Part shown: positions 33,725 to 46,900 of the stretch, piece after piece | How positions within the stretch are numbered: position 1 is the first letter of the stretch | How the letters are laid out: the number at the start of each line of letters is the position of its first letter | Source of the DNA: Lonicera japonica | Lineage: Eukaryota > Streptophyta > Magnoliopsida > Dipsacales > Caprifoliaceae | Assembly (NCBI GenBank): GCA_021464415.1 | Contig: CM038469.1 | Span: 17,689,901-17,753,900 of the forward strand | Length of the DNA: 64,000 bases | Reading direction: 5' to 3' | Position numbers and translations under genes: made by a program | Notes under the pieces: model-generated | Seen by the model: only the letters and a program-made list of their open reading frames with translations | What the model was told of the DNA's origin: nothing | Database searches by the model: none

Positions 33725-33910
33725 TATATCACAAATTCGGTGGAGATGGCACCCCCTGGGAGTTCAATCTGCGAGCTATGTTCTTTTGTCTGTCATTTGT
33801 GTTCGAAGAATGCGTGCACCGCCTGGTGGTGGAGATGTAAAACATCTTTACCAACAGTGGTTTTTGGACTGGAGCCGTTCACACATGTTCAAACTGCGAT
33901 CACCATCATT
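33725..33910 (+). pseudogene. Midasin (MDN1/Rea1) fragment
   Basis: The reading HKFGGDGTPWEFNLR at about 33730-33775 is characteristic of the inter-module part of the AAA+ ribosome-biogenesis ATPase midasin. After a frame change it continues RRMRAPPGGGDVKHLYQ and then (frame change again) VFGLEPFTHVQT, matching the RMRTA..R..V..LY..VFG pattern of the family. Intact midasin has thousands of residues; only about 60 codons are left, with frameshifts. Confidence 0.62.
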
Positions 33911-34574
33911 ATGCTTTCAGTATACAGTCATCTGCCATTTTTCAGTATACGTATGTGTGCTAACCATAACTAACTTGGTTAATCAGGAGAGAACAAGCTA
34001 TTTTTACTGACCAGTTATCAAAGGGATACTCTGCATATGTTCTTCTTATAGTCGAAACCAGTCAAGCTGCAGCGTGTGAAATGAAATTAGGCTGATCACA
34101 GGTTCTTTTCCTGGACAGGGATCAATGTCTATTCATTTGTATGACTTCTTGGAGGCAATTTCAACTGCAGCCGGGTTGGTAGGAGTGGAGAGAAAAAAAA
34201 ATAGAATTGAACTTAAAATCTTTTCCGGAGAGAGCTTTTAGATCTTGCCCTAAAACGCTCAATCTCCTAGAGTTTGCCTCAAATAATCCTTACTATTTCA
34301 CTTGAAAAGGATGATACACTGAGTAGATCCCACAAGCAAGTTTGTCAAGCTGTCTTGCCTATAGTTGCCAGCTGGCAGTTAAACAATATTTCTTCCTGTG
34401 ACGCTGAGTTCCCTACAATTATAGGAAGGAAAGATAAAAATTGCTCAGTTAATTTTCGAGTGAGTTCGCTCGATACAACCTTCTTTTGTCTTTATTTCAT
34501 TTAGTCTTATACTTCAAGGTGAATATGTATGTAATTTTTTCTTGAAAACTCTCGAAGCATTTTAATACTTGGGC

Positions 34575-35095
34575 TAAATAATGAATGGTTTCACCTTTTG
34601 AAGCTCAACTTCAGGGAACTACTTCAGATCACGTGCAAATATTTAACATTGAACTAAAAGCAAAAATGAAGTCACATTGTATGCCTGAGCAGGTTAAGAT
34701 CTTAATTTTGCACTTTAAATCTCCTGAATTCATTCGTTCTGAATTTACCTTGTTTTCCATTGTGACTGTTGTTTTTGTTGTTAACTTAACCCTGTGACCT
34801 GCTTATCTAGGTTGTCCTTTGGAAATGGATTAGAAAAAAGTTGTTGGGCTTGGTCACATGAACCTCAGTATATCATTGGGCAATTGAAGGTGAAGATGCA
34901 ATTCTGTTACCTACGTGATCAATGTAAGATTTATGGTTTTCATTTCAAGCTCAATATATATGGTTTCGAAGTGTTTTCCTCTAAAAAGGTTTTCTATGCA
35001 TCTTTGTGTCAGTGATTCTGAACCTATCAAGATGTTTGATAGTGCAACAAATTTGGTAGAAATATTACTGGATTTCGACCTGTGATTGACCTTGC
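34575..35095 (+). pseudogene. Clathrin heavy chain fragment, copy 2 (best preserved)
   Basis: Exon part one reads [19 protein letters not shown] and [12 protein letters not shown], ending at CAG|GTTAAG (34690). After an intron of about 115 bases, TCTAG|GTTGTC resumes VVLWKWIRKKLLGLVT, a TGA, then TSVYHWAIEG. Farther on, DSEPIKMFDSATNL is visible at about 35007-35050. These are consecutive parts of the N-terminal beta-propeller of clathrin heavy chain, which binds adaptors in coated vesicles. One intron is kept, so the copy derives from genomic DNA. A stop, a frameshift and an insertion before DSEP inactivate it. Confidence 0.85.
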
Positions 35096-35503
35096 GTTTA
35101 TGCGGGATGTGGTGAACAAACTCAGCAGTAACTCTAAGAAAATTAATCCCTTGGTATGTTATTTCCCCATTTATATGTGATTTGTTGATAATGTGTATAG
35201 TTTGCGTACCACGTGTTCTGGCAAATTATTATTTATGATTTACACAACTTGCGAGACATTTATGTCTGAAGTTTTGAAACTTTTTACATGAACATTTGCT
35301 TATTTGCTCATTGGTACTTTTATAGTCATTTGAAATTTGTTGATAATGTGTATAGTTTGCGTACCATGTGTTCTGGCAAATTATTATTTATGATTTACAC
35401 AACTTGCGAGACATTTATGTCTGATGTTTTGAAACTTTTTACATGAACATTTGCTTATTTGCTCATTGGTACTTTTATAGTCATTTGAAATTGGAAAGTT
35501 CAT

Positions 35504-35650
35504 TTGTTGGACCACCGTTTCCCAAAAGCTGTTGCTCAAGTGGCATTGACCCTTCGTTCCACTTGGGAGGTTGTGGGTTCCATCCCCCACTGCCATAGGG
35601 TTATAGTTGTAATAAGGAAGAGAGTTAACCTTGTTTTTGTAGACCAACCC
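35504..35650 (+). mobile_element. tRNA-derived SINE candidate, copy 1
   Basis: TGCTCAAGTGGC (A-box-like, about 35531) and GTGGGTTCCATCC (B-box-like, about 35573) have tRNA-like spacing. A nearly identical copy lies at 39832 in the second duplication unit, so it inserted before the duplication. Confidence 0.55.
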
Positions 35651-35779
35651 TATTATTATGTAAGCTATGTTTTAGATGTGATAGCTGAATTTGGGCCTAA
35701 CCTGCCATTAGAATGAAAGCTTAATGTTCCTTACCATGTATGTGGCTAGGATAATTTGTCCACGTGCCTGCGGACCTTG

Positions 35780-36420
35780 TTATTTATCATTTATCAAACT
35801 CGGTTCAGGTTGATGTGGCAAGAAGTGAGAATGAAGTGCAGGCAATTGCGGATCTTGAATTTCAAAGAAACAATGAGAAGTTCTACTTTCGTTAAATTGG
35901 AGCATCAATTGAATTCCATAATCTCCTCGTTGTTCCTGGTATCGTCCACCAAGCAGAAAGTTTGAGAGGTGAGGATCATTCTGCAGTGTTGTTATTTCCC
36001 TATTTTGGTTTATTTAATGTAGCATTGTTGTTTTATGCTAACACCCACAGCCCGACAGTGATTGTATTTATGTTTGTGCTTGTGAATGTTATATTTAAAT
36101 TTCCATTTCTGTGTATCGCATTTCAGTTTCCATTCGTTCTTATGTTCCGTTTTAGTTTCAGTATATTTTTTTTATTTGATGTTGATCATGTTACTCCGAT
36201 ACACTTTCAGGTTAACCTGGAATTCTGTGGTCGGGTTGTTTTCAACGCTGATAGTGTGCTTGGAACTGATTCTCGCACGTCTATGAATTCTCAAGTAACA
36301 AAACCTGGAAATATTGCAGAGGATTCAAGTATCATCAGTGCCCACGTGGCTTCCTTGTCTTTTTGTCTTGTATACCAAGAATAAACGAATCAAGTGTGGT
36401 ATACAATTGAAATGATAAGC
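35780..36420 (+). other. Exon-like segments of unrecognised origin
   Basis: After TTCAG at about 35804 an open reading [18 protein letters not shown] looks coding and is repeated in unit 2 (40184 on). Another exon-like stretch follows TTTCAG at 36211. Both look like pieces of captured genes, but I cannot name them. Confidence 0.35.
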
Positions 36421-36954
36421 AGAACAGAAATTTATTGTTGGAGAGAGATTTGGATTATTGGAAACGATGAGCTAGGAGGGAATCTTAAGCTGTTAGATAC
36501 CCGTGGGTTATCTACGCATAATAGATTGGCATTCTTGAAGTGAAGGTAGTGACTTTTGTCGTTCAGCCTTTTCAGATTTATGCTCGTGACCCTTATTCCA
36601 AGCAATCCCTCAACTTTTGACTGCTAGTTTGATTTGGTTTAAAATATTTATCATGTAGCTGAAAAAAATAGTGAAAAGTAGCCTCACCTATTTTCCTTAA
36701 ATTCCTCTCGGTGTAAACTCATGAAAAATAGACATAACAGTTTTATCCAACTCCGCAATTGAAAAGTAAACAGTAAATTCCATAAGAAATGAGTGAAAAT
36801 CTATTCCCCCCACCACCCCGAACCAAAGGGTCCTTTAAGATCATTCTTTCATACTTGAAAGATGTTGCTTTTAACGTTTATATTTTGGTGGCTCCTTTGT
36901 GTAGGAGCATGTCAAAACCAGCCATGGCTCGTTCATCCATCCTCAGGGGAGTAA

Positions 36955-37815
36955 GGAGTTGGTTGGAAGTCTAGAAACTGAATGGAAAACAACAAATCAA
37001 TACTTGTTAAAGGAGCATGCATGGCTTCGGTGCACCAGGCGTTGCATGTTTGCTCTAGTTCCGCAACTTAATAATCTACTGAGGAAGGTAACAAGTTAGT
37101 TTCCACTAAAAAAGAGACGGAAAATTAAACTAGAACAAGTTCTCTGTTTATCTATCTACCCTAACAATCCCTCTCAACAACTTTGGGATATAAGTCCCTT
37201 CAAAAATGAAAATACTTGGCATGCTTACAACAAAAGTTATCAAGATTATCAGCAGCTTTATTATTCTACGTTATAAGTGTGAAGTAGAGATCCATCCTTC
37301 TCAACAGCTGGGCAATGGATCTCACCTCATATTATATCTCACCCATGGGGTAGGAACCATCATTTTATGATCTGCAACAAATATAAGGTGTCCACTTCAA
37401 TGTCCCCAGCTAGATATCCTCTCTCTACACACAACTGAAGACCCTGCAGTAATGCCACAGACTCGGTAACCATGTCAGTAGTAATGTCATAAAAGTCAGC
37501 GAGCCCAAAGCACCTATCCTTTACAATTTCTTAGAACACTTCCAACTCCACTAGAGCACATATTCCGTTTTGAATAACCATCAATGTTCAATCTAAGCCT
37601 CCCCCAACTGGCTTGATCCACTTAGTAATCAGAAATTGACTGCACTGCATCCCAGTTCTGTGACTCTTCAGTTGCTACAAAATCTGATAAGCAACATCCT
37701 TTCTTTTGGACAATGCAGAACTAGCATTGAGAACACTCCAACAACAGATACTGGTTTACTCTCAAACCTCCATGTATTCCTACTAGTCGACAACTCCCAT
37801 CCACCACCGTGCCGC
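36955..37815 (-). mobile_element. LINE-type RNase H fragment, present only in unit 1
   Basis: On the minus strand from about 37632, the reading KWIKPVGGRLRLNIDGYSKRN followed by SGVGSVLRN fits the RNase H domain at the end of plant LINE reverse transcriptases or the similar RVT_3 domain. Stops and frame changes follow to about 37200. The block interrupts sequence that is continuous at about 40340 in unit 2, so it is either an insertion in unit 1 or a deletion in unit 2. Confidence 0.6.
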
Positions 37816-39059
37816 TTGAACTGCATGCGGCAACAGAAGGTTGAAAGCCTTGTAATTAGTTCTCTGTCTTACCAATTATTCTCAGCTCTGACTTGTTTAT
37901 GATATTCCTTGGCCAAGTGCTTCTCTACTCAAAGTGAGTCCATCACATGTAGGTTACTGTTGGCAGTCTGGAAAAGCAATTAGGTTCCGGTATTCTTGTT
38001 AGATTTCATGTGATGGAAATAATGCAGCAGAAGTGTGTACTTTTCTGCAATCTTTCATGTAAACTAGGTTCATCCCTGTGTGTCAAAGTGGCCTCCACAA
38101 AAGTTTCACATATTTGGGTTTTCATGCTGGCCCACAGTGATTTTGGTATTTGAACTGCTAGTGTTGTCTGAATATTCATTTGATGATCAAATGAGTACAA
38201 GGATCAGTTTATTCATGTATAATAAGATGAAATCATTCCACTGTTTGGATTTACTCAAAATATTGCGCCACTTTTGGCGTACCAACAATATTTTGACACT
38301 GATTTTCAACTTCAAATGTGCCCTATATTTTAAATCTGGACTTTGTGGAATTAATTTAGTTGCTTCTTTGTTTTTGTTTTCTCTTGTTGGACTACAATTA
38401 TCTCGAAATAATCCTTTCTTAGTGATTTATTTTTCTTTTGCAGTTGTGTAGGTTCTTCAACATGAAAATTCTACCGATTGTGTTGAATATAGCGTGTTAA
38501 CAATACTAAGGTATGGACATATTTGTTTGTATCCCGATCCATAGCTGATGAATTATTGTGTTTTAGGCCGGTTGTCTAATTCTAAAAGCGTGCAGCTTGG
38601 AAGGGTAGGACTTCCTGGAGGCAATTCGTCCAAGAGAGATTACTGCTACGGGAGAACGCAGCCGGGTTGGTACGAGTGGAGAGAAAAAAAAATAGAATTG
38701 AGCTTAAATCTTTTCTGGAGGGAGCCTTTAGATCCCGCCTAAAACACTCAATCTCCTAGAGTTCGCCCCAAATAATCCTTACTATATCACTTGAAAAGGA
38801 CGATACCCTGAGTAGATCCCACAAGCAAGTTGGTCAAGCTATCTTGCCTATAGTTGCCAACTGGCAGTCCAACATTTCTTCCTGTGACGCTGAGTTCCCT
38901 ACGGCTACACATATGGGAAAGATAGATACAAATTTGCTTGGTTAATCTTCAAGTGAGTTCACTCAATCCACCCCCCATTTCTCTTTATTTCATTTAGTCT
39001 TGTACTTCAAGGTGAACATGTATGTAACTTTTTCTTGAAACTCGTAAAGCATTTTTATA

Positions 39060-39645
39060 CTTGGGCTAATGAATGGTTCCACCTTTTTGAAGCTCAACTT
39101 CCCGGAACTACTTCAATTCACGTGCAAATGTTTAACATTGAACTAAAAGCAAAAATGAAGTCATATCATATGCCCGAGGCACGTTTTTGGTCAAAAGCAC
39201 AGGCTTTTATTGCAAACCGCACTTCGTAATATGCCTAGGCACGTTTTTGGTCAAAAACGCAGCAAGGCGCGCCTTGATACGCGCCCAAAAACGCCTTTTA
39301 AAAGACTGATTTTGACTGTTATTTTGAACTTGAAATATGTCCTATATTTAAATTTGGACTTGGGGGAATTAATTTAGTTGCTTGTTTGCTGTTGTTTTTC
39401 CTGCTAAACTACAATTATCTCGAGACAATCCTTTTTCTAGTGATGTGTTATTTTTTTTCTTTTGCAGTTGTGTAGGTTCTTCAACATAAACATTCTACCG
39501 GTTGGGAATATATATGGTTTCAAGGTGTTTTCCTCCAAAAAGTTTTCTCTGCATATCTGTATCAGTGATTCTGAACCTGCCAAGATGTTTGATAGTGCAA
39601 GAAATTTGGTGGAGATATTACTGGATTTCAACCTGTGGTTGACCT
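39060..39645 (+). pseudogene. Clathrin heavy chain fragment, copy 3
   Basis: The exon part reads [19 protein letters not shown] and KMKSYHMPE. It then runs into an insertion (39180-39300) containing two copies of GCACGTTTTTGGTCAAAA. DSEPAKMFDSARNLVEILL resumes at about 39566. The VVFWKW part present in copies 1 and 2 is missing here. Confidence 0.8.
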
Positions 39646-39831
39646 TGCAGCAACTCTAAGATAATTAATGCCTTGGTATGTTATTTCCCCATTTATATGT
39701 GATTTGCTGATAATGTGTTTAGTTCAGGTACCATGTATTCTGGAAATTATTCTTTATGAGTTACACTACTTGCGAGACATTTATGTCTAAACTTTTGAAT
39801 CTTTTTAGATGGACCTTTGTTTATTTGTTGG

Positions 39832-39950
39832 ACCACAGTTTCCCAAAAGCTCTAGCTCAAGTGGCATTGACCCTCCGTTCCACTTGGGAGGTTGTGGGGT
39901 TCCATCCCCCACTGCCATAGAGTCATAGTTGTAACAAGGAAGAGAGTTAA
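39832..39950 (+). mobile_element. tRNA-derived SINE candidate, copy 2
   Basis: Counterpart of 35504-35650 with the same A- and B-box-like motifs, followed by a T-rich tract at 39960-39990. Confidence 0.5.
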
Positions 39951-40790
39951 AGCTTCCTTTTACTTTTCTTTTCTTTTCTTTTTTTTTTTTAAAATAAAAT
40001 AGAAAGAGTAGTGGGATATCCTTATTTTTGTTGACCAACCCTATTATATGTAAGCTATGTTTTAGATGTGGAGAGTTGAATTTGGACCCAACATGCCATT
40101 ATAATGAAATCTTAGTGTTTCTCAGCAAGTGACTAGGATAATTTGTCCAGGTGCTTGCGGACCTTGTTATTTATCAAAATTGGTTCAGGTTGATGTGGCA
40201 AGAAGTGAGAATGAAGTGCAGGCAAACACGGATCTTGAATTTCAAAGAAACAGTGAGATTTCAACTTTTGTTAGATTCTTTATGTAGGAGTAGTTCAAAA
40301 CCAGCCATGGCTCGTACGACCATCCTCAGGGGAATTAGTTGAACTGCATTCGGCAACATTAGGTTTAAAAACCTTTTAATTAGTACCGTCTTACCAATTA
40401 TTCAAAGTGAGTCCATCACATGTTGGTTACTGTTGGCAGTCTGGAAAACCAACTCGGTTCCTGTATTCTCATTAGATTTCATGTGATGGAAATAATGCGG
40501 CAGAAGTGTGTACTTTTCTGCGATGTTTACATGTAAACTAGGGTCTTCATTGTGTGTCAAAGTGGCCTCCACAAAAGTTGCACATTTTTGGGTTTTCATG
40601 CTGGTCCACAGTGATTCTGGTACTGTAGAGAAGCATTTGAACTGCAAGTGTTGTCTGAATATTCATGTATAATATTCCTATATGGTTGTAAGATGAAATA
40701 ATTCTACTCTTTGGATTTACTTGAAAATTGAAATGTTGCGCCACTTTTGGCGTACTGACAATATTTTGACTCTGATTTCCATTAGTTTCT

Positions 40791-43700
40791 TTAATTATTT
40801 TTGTTATTTATCACCCAAATAAGATTTCAGAAGAAACCAATTTTTTTTTTAATAAAATCACTAGCCTCCTTAGAGGACTAGTGCAATGCCATAAATAACC
40901 AAAACGATACATAAAGAAACCAATTTCTGTCATTTTAGCTTGTTAATGTCTCAAATCTTAATAATCTTGCAAGTTTTTGCAGATGTTGCACTTACCAACA
41001 GTGAATCTTCCCGTCTTTACGTCTTGTATACCAGGAAGAAGAAAGGTATCAAGTGCTGAGATTTAAAAGGATGGAAATGAGTGCTTCGGAAAGTGGTGAA
41101 TCGTGACCTTCTTAAGCTCAATACCAGTGGGGGGTTGTCTAAGCATAGGCCTGCGTTCTTGGAGGTATTAGATTTACCTTTTAACCCTTGGTGCTTTATT
41201 CTTCAATATGACAGACCTTTATTCAAAGCTACCCTTTAGATTTTTTAGGACTAGTTTGGTGCAGTGTGAAATATTTTTCATGTAATTGAAAATCAAAATA
41301 GTGAAAAGTAGCTTAACATATTTTGAGTAAATTCTTCTTTGTATAAACTCACGAAAAGTAGTCAAATGCTGTTTTCTCTTGCTATGCAGTTGAGAAGAAA
41401 AACTATGAAATTCCATGACAAGTGTAAATACTTTCGTCCCATACCTAACGGGCCTTTACCAATTAAGATCATTCATTGGTACTCGTAAGATGTTATATTT
41501 GACATTTATATTATGGTTGCCTATATATGTAGGATCAGTTCAAAACCAACAAATTAAGTTTATAGGATCAGTTCAAAACCAACCAATCAAGTTGATGGCT
41601 CTTGGGCATCCTATACTATCATTTGCTGACAAGTGGTATGTCGTTAGGAGGTTTGAAGTCTGGAAACTGAATGGAAAACAACAAATCAACACTTCAAGAG
41701 CGTGGCTTTTTCAGTGGACCTGTTGCATCCAATTTTGCCTCATGTTCAGATAAGATTTTTTCTAATATATTTGTCTGTGGTTGTTATTCCTGAATCATTA
41801 TATAACCTATTCATCCGTGTGAAAGAATACTGTGATTGGGATTTCTTACATTTATATTTGTGAAATGCCCACCTCTATTTGTTAGGAAGGACCCCCCCTA
41901 TTGTCAAAACTTTGAAGGAGAAGTTCGGTGGTGGTCAATGTGCTTGCTTATGCAACTGGCCTTTTAACCTTTCGCTTAGCCGCTGTTCCAGATCTATTCT
42001 GAAGGACATGGGCAACATTCATGACCAACAATTTGGTTCACTGGATCTTGTTCGAAGTGTAAGCCACTTTAGAATCTTATCTTTGATAGATACATATGAA
42101 ATTTGTGTAAAGATGTGATAGAGATGAGATTTGAATAATAGGAGCCATAAAGTGCAAAAACAAAGGGATGGTTAGCGGCAGATCGCAATCAAATCAGTTT
42201 TTACTTGTGTGTTGATTCAATTCTCGTTCTTTGCTATAACCTTCTGTAGATACCATATAATTGAAATGATCTAAAATATAACTTTCAGCGCCCTCTGCAA
42301 AGGTTATCTCATTTTCCTATTTGATTGCTATTGGAACAATTTTCTTGTACCCTGAAATAAAACTGGAAGTTGGGCCAGGGTGTAAGTGTCGGTGTCATTA
42401 GTTAAGTGATTAGACATCGTGCTAATGCTACTAAAAAGTAGGACGTAAATTGGGGGGAGGTTATATTATCCTGCACGAGCGCTCCTTTAAATTTTGACCA
42501 GCAACTCTTGACTAGTGAAAATTTTTCTTTCCTGTTTGAAGGCTTACTTGGGATTGCAATGTTTGCTTAAAAGGGTTCCGATACTACGGGTAACTGTTTC
42601 AAATTATCCTCCCTCTGCCAGGGAAATTAGTTATTACAATGTAGGAGGATGTTCTTTTGCCGCAATACTTATTTTATCGTTCTCCCTTGTTTGGGTTTGC
42701 AGATCAAATGTAACCTATTTTAGCTCTTGCATCGTTGTTGGGAAAATAGAGTTTGAATCTATGCGTTGGTTGATATAAAGTGCAAACTCAATTTCAGGTT
42801 GATGCTAAAGAGGTACGTTTTAACTTTTTCTGCCTATTGAAAGTGTAATTGCTAGCTGAAGCAATAAGCATGTGCATAGACTCAACATTAGCCGATTCTT
42901 TAGTTGTAGTATTTCCTAAGAGACATAATTTGCTGCTTTGGTGAACACCCCTCTACTCCTTTAATATTACCTATTGAAGCTTGAGTTATTTTGTTAATTT
43001 CTCTGCAGCACATTGTACCCATTTGTTTAGTATCTCGATGAGTACACATGCATGCAAGACCCAGTGTGTTTTTGGATATATATGCTAACGCTGTACCAGA
43101 AACATGCTAGCAACGCGACTTCTTAAAAATTACTTTCATGGTCTTGCTATGTTAGAAAAGCCTACAAGTTTCATCTTAGTCTAGAATCATTTGCTGCCGC
43201 TGTAGAACTGCTATTCTTCACATATGCCTTTATTGGCTTTGCTTATTTTTCTCTGCACTATTTGTTTGTGTAGAAAATCCATTTCTACGACCCCCACCTT
43301 TCCAGACTTCTTTGCCAAACCTAAATAGCCTTCTCGGGAATCTCGAAGGCCTCCGGGATATCTAAGGGATATTCATTGTCATTTCATGCATAACACTTCA
43401 TCCGATAGTCCATCAATGCACTTTTGTCATTGGAAATTCCTGGGAACTTCGAGAGTCCATACCGGCATCATATTATTCATTACGTCACTCATTCATGCAT
43501 CTCTGTAATATTTACGGCACTTCCTAGAACTGTCAAAAAATAGCTTCCCCTACATGTCATGCATCGCTGACATTTTCAGTCAAACACTGGTGCATCACCA
43601 CATCATCCCAGACATTCCCGGCACTTCACGGAATCTAGGATCATATTCTACACCCTCATACGAGATCCCAGAAGAAAATCGAAGATCAAACAAATTTCCG

Positions 43701-43900
43701 AAGAGCCTGAAATAGCCCGAAAACCCTAAAAATGCATGTCTGGATTCATCTAAACACAAAAATATATTTGGTGGAGTTTTGGGAGGGTTTTGAATGTAAA
43801 TTATAGCAAATCAAGGCTACACAAGGTGGAATCATCAATTGACAAACAATTCAAATCTAGAATTTAGGGAAAGGTAAAACTCAAATGATTCTCTAACTAT
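40791..43900 (+). other. Decayed gene-fragment region, mostly unassigned
   Basis: At 41540-41700 a sequence related to 36915-37000 recurs. At about 41930-41990 one frame reads VLAYATGLLTFRLA, reminiscent of the DCAF1 segment that precedes GGQVVEDVL, a weak match. 42515-42778 is open but unrecognised. From 43260 to 43900 I see only scattered unique sequence. Confidence 0.3.
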
Positions 43901-46900
43901 TTTATTTCATTCACATATGTTTAAATTGGCATTTTTCGAGCAAAATAGCTTCGAATCTGGGCTTTTAGCACTAAAAGAGGCTAAAGCACAAGCTAACTTA
44001 CCGGTCAGCAAGGTCCCGAGCCTCAAAGTGCCTTTGTTGACCTTTTGGTCATTTTTGCAATTTCTCAAAGTTTTGGGATTATTTTGCAACTTTCTTAAAG
44101 TTTGGGTTTGGTGCTCGTTACCCCATTTACGCGCCAAAAAAGTCAGATTTACCTTTTCGGGGGTTTAAATGTGTAATTTTCAAAATTTTTAGGGCGGATT
44201 GATAATTATAAAATTATGTGAATGCTTTTTTTATTAACACGCAGATGTATTTATGTTTCCTGCTGTTTATTTATTAGTTAGTTTTTGGGTTGTTTTGTCG
44301 GTATTTTTTGTCTTTATTTATTCATTTGAATTTTCGATGGTTAGGCCTGTGTAGTTTATACTATTTATTTATGTTTTGCGTGATTGGTTGATAAATCGAT
44401 CGTGATAAGTTTAAGAATTATTGAGCAATTTTCTTAAAGTTTGGGAGTGGTACTCTAATTTATAGAATCTGAAAATTTGGGGGGGGGGGGGAGCCTGCAA
44501 TGGTGACTTTTTCGGGGACTAGTGGTAATTAAGTAGATCAGATTATGTCAAGTCTTCTATGTCATTTATGTTTATTATGTAGATGTTTATGTTACTTCAT
44601 TGTAGATGCCTTTTTTTTATTATTATTACGCAAATATATTTATGTTTTATTCTTTTTATTTATTTATTCATTAATTTTGTGTTTGTTTTGTTGGTATTTT
44701 TTGTCATTACTCATTCATTTGTAGATCAGTGAGCATGATTTATTGATCGATCGATCGTGATAATTTTAGGGATTATTTTGTAATTTTCTTAAAGTTTGGG
44801 GGAGTAATTGTAATTTATAGAATTTGACATTCTGGGTTTGGTGCCCGTTCCCCATTTGATTTGTGCCCCAAAAAGTCAGATTTTCTTTTTAGGGAGGATT
44901 GATAATTATCAAATTACACTTGTTTTTCATAAAATTAAGTAAATAAAACCCACATGCACAATTGGACGATGAGGGTTTAAATGTAAATTTTTAAACCTCA
45001 GGGGCTAAATTAAAATTTTTCAAACTTTGAGGAGTAAAGTTCTTTTAAAAATTTATTACGCTTTCACAAACCTTCACACGGTACTATTTGTTTATGTTTT
45101 GTGTGATTGGTTGATTAATTGATCGTGATAAATTTAAGAATTGTTTAGCAATTTTCTTAAATTTTGTGAGTGTAACTCTGATTTATAGAATCTAAAAATC
45201 TAGGTTTGGTGTTTACTCCCCAGTTACCGGCACCTGAAAAAGTCAAATTTACCTTTTTGGTTTCATTTTAAATTTTTTTAAAGTTTGAGATTTTAATTGT
45301 GTAATTTTCAAAGATTCTGGGGTGGAATGATAAGTGTTGAATTACATTTTTTTTTAATTTAAGTAAATAATACCCACATACGAAATTAGACATCTGCTTT
45401 AAATGTGAATTCTTAAATTTTTAGGGGGGTCAGTGAGCCTGAAATGGTGACTTTTTCATGGACTAGTGGTAATTAAATAGATTAGATTATGTCAAGTCTT
45501 TTATGTCATTTATGTTTATTATGTGGACGTTTATATTGCTTCATAGATGCTTTTTTATTATTATTACGATAAAGTATTTATGCTTTCTTCTTTTTATTTA
45601 TTCATTAATTTTTTGTTTGTTTTGTTGGTATTTTTTGTCATTACTCATTCATTTGATTTTCTGGTTGTTCTGCCGGTGTTTTTTGTTTTATATGATTGAT
45701 TGATTGATTGATCGATCGTGAAGATTTTTGGTTTGTAATTTTTTTAAAGTTTGCGGGAGTAACTGTAATTTATAGAATTTGACATTTTGGGTTTGGTACC
45801 CGTTCCTCATTTGATCCGCGCCCCAAATAGTTGGATTTATTTTTTTGGTGTCATTTTGTATTTTTCTAAAGTTTGGGGGTTTAAACGTGTAATTTCTAAG
45901 GCGGATTTTTAATTATCAAATTTTACATGTTTTTCACAAAATCAAGTAAATAACACCCACATACGTAATTGGACAATAAGGGTTTAAATGTAAATTTTTA
46001 AAGCTCAGGGGCTAAATTAATTTTTTTTCAAACTTTGAGGAGTAAAGTGCACCATTTAAAAATTAATTACGCACTTGATAGATTAACACACTTTTTGTAC
46101 ATGCATACCAACGAGAACTAGGCGCAAACGCTTAGGTATATATTAAAAAAAAACTTTAATCTCTATGCTTTGGGCAGGGTAAACTTTCCACCTCGGTGGT
46201 TAATGAGTTGTAGTGGTGACTTTTTAAGGGACTGGTGGTAATTTAGTAGATCAAATTCTTTGAAGTCTTCTGATTGTTTTGCCGGTCTTTTTTGATTTTA
46301 TTTATTAATTTGTTTTCATAATTGTTTTGTTGGTATATTTGGTTTTATTTATTTTTGTTTCGTGTAATTGGTTGATTGATTGATCGTGACAAGTTTATAA
46401 ATTATTTTTTAATTTTCTTAAAGTTTGGGGGAGATGCAACGATAATTTATAGAATCTCACATTCTGGGTTTGGTGCTCCCTCTACAATTGACCCGCACAT
46501 AAAAAGGTCAAGTTAACTTTTTTGATGACATTTTGTAATTATTTAAAGTTTGGGGGTTTAAATTTGTAATTTTTAAAGTTTTTGTGGCGGATTGGCACTT
46601 ACCAAATTACACTTGTTATCCATGAAATTATGTAAATTACACACATAAACAAAATTGGACGCTGGGGGCTTAAATGTAAATTTTTATAGTTCAGGAGCTA
46701 AGTTAAATTTTGTCCAAACTTTGAGGCGCAGTTTTTTAAATTTAATTATATTTTCACATACCTTCACATTCACAACTTGATAGATTGCAAAAGGACTAAA
46801 AGCGTACATAGCTTGCGCAGTAATACACTTTTTGTATGCATACTATCAACAACTACGCATACGAGATGAGACTTGAAGGGGCAAATGGAATGGCATAATT

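Larger units (their letters stand above)
34120..38500 (+). repeat. Tandem duplication unit 1
   Basis: From CAGCCGGGTTGGTAGGAGTGG (34169) to the CTACAATTATCTCGA region (about 38400) the segment shares ordered landmarks with unit 2 at 38600-40790: the clathrin fragment, a SINE-like element (35504), GGTTGATGTGGCAAGAAGTG (35808), AAACCAGCCATGGCTCGT (36916), and GTGAGTCCATCACATGT (37932). Unit 1 alone carries 36955-37815. Divergence is high enough that both are old. Confidence 0.75.
38600..40790 (+). repeat. Tandem duplication unit 2
   Basis: Second copy of the order clathrin fragment, SINE-like element, GATGTGGCAAGAAGTG, CCAGCCATGGCTCGT, GTGAGTCCATCACATGT. It is shorter than unit 1 because it lacks the LINE-bearing block and part of the middle. 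A later piece near 41024 resembles 36367. Confidence 0.75.
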
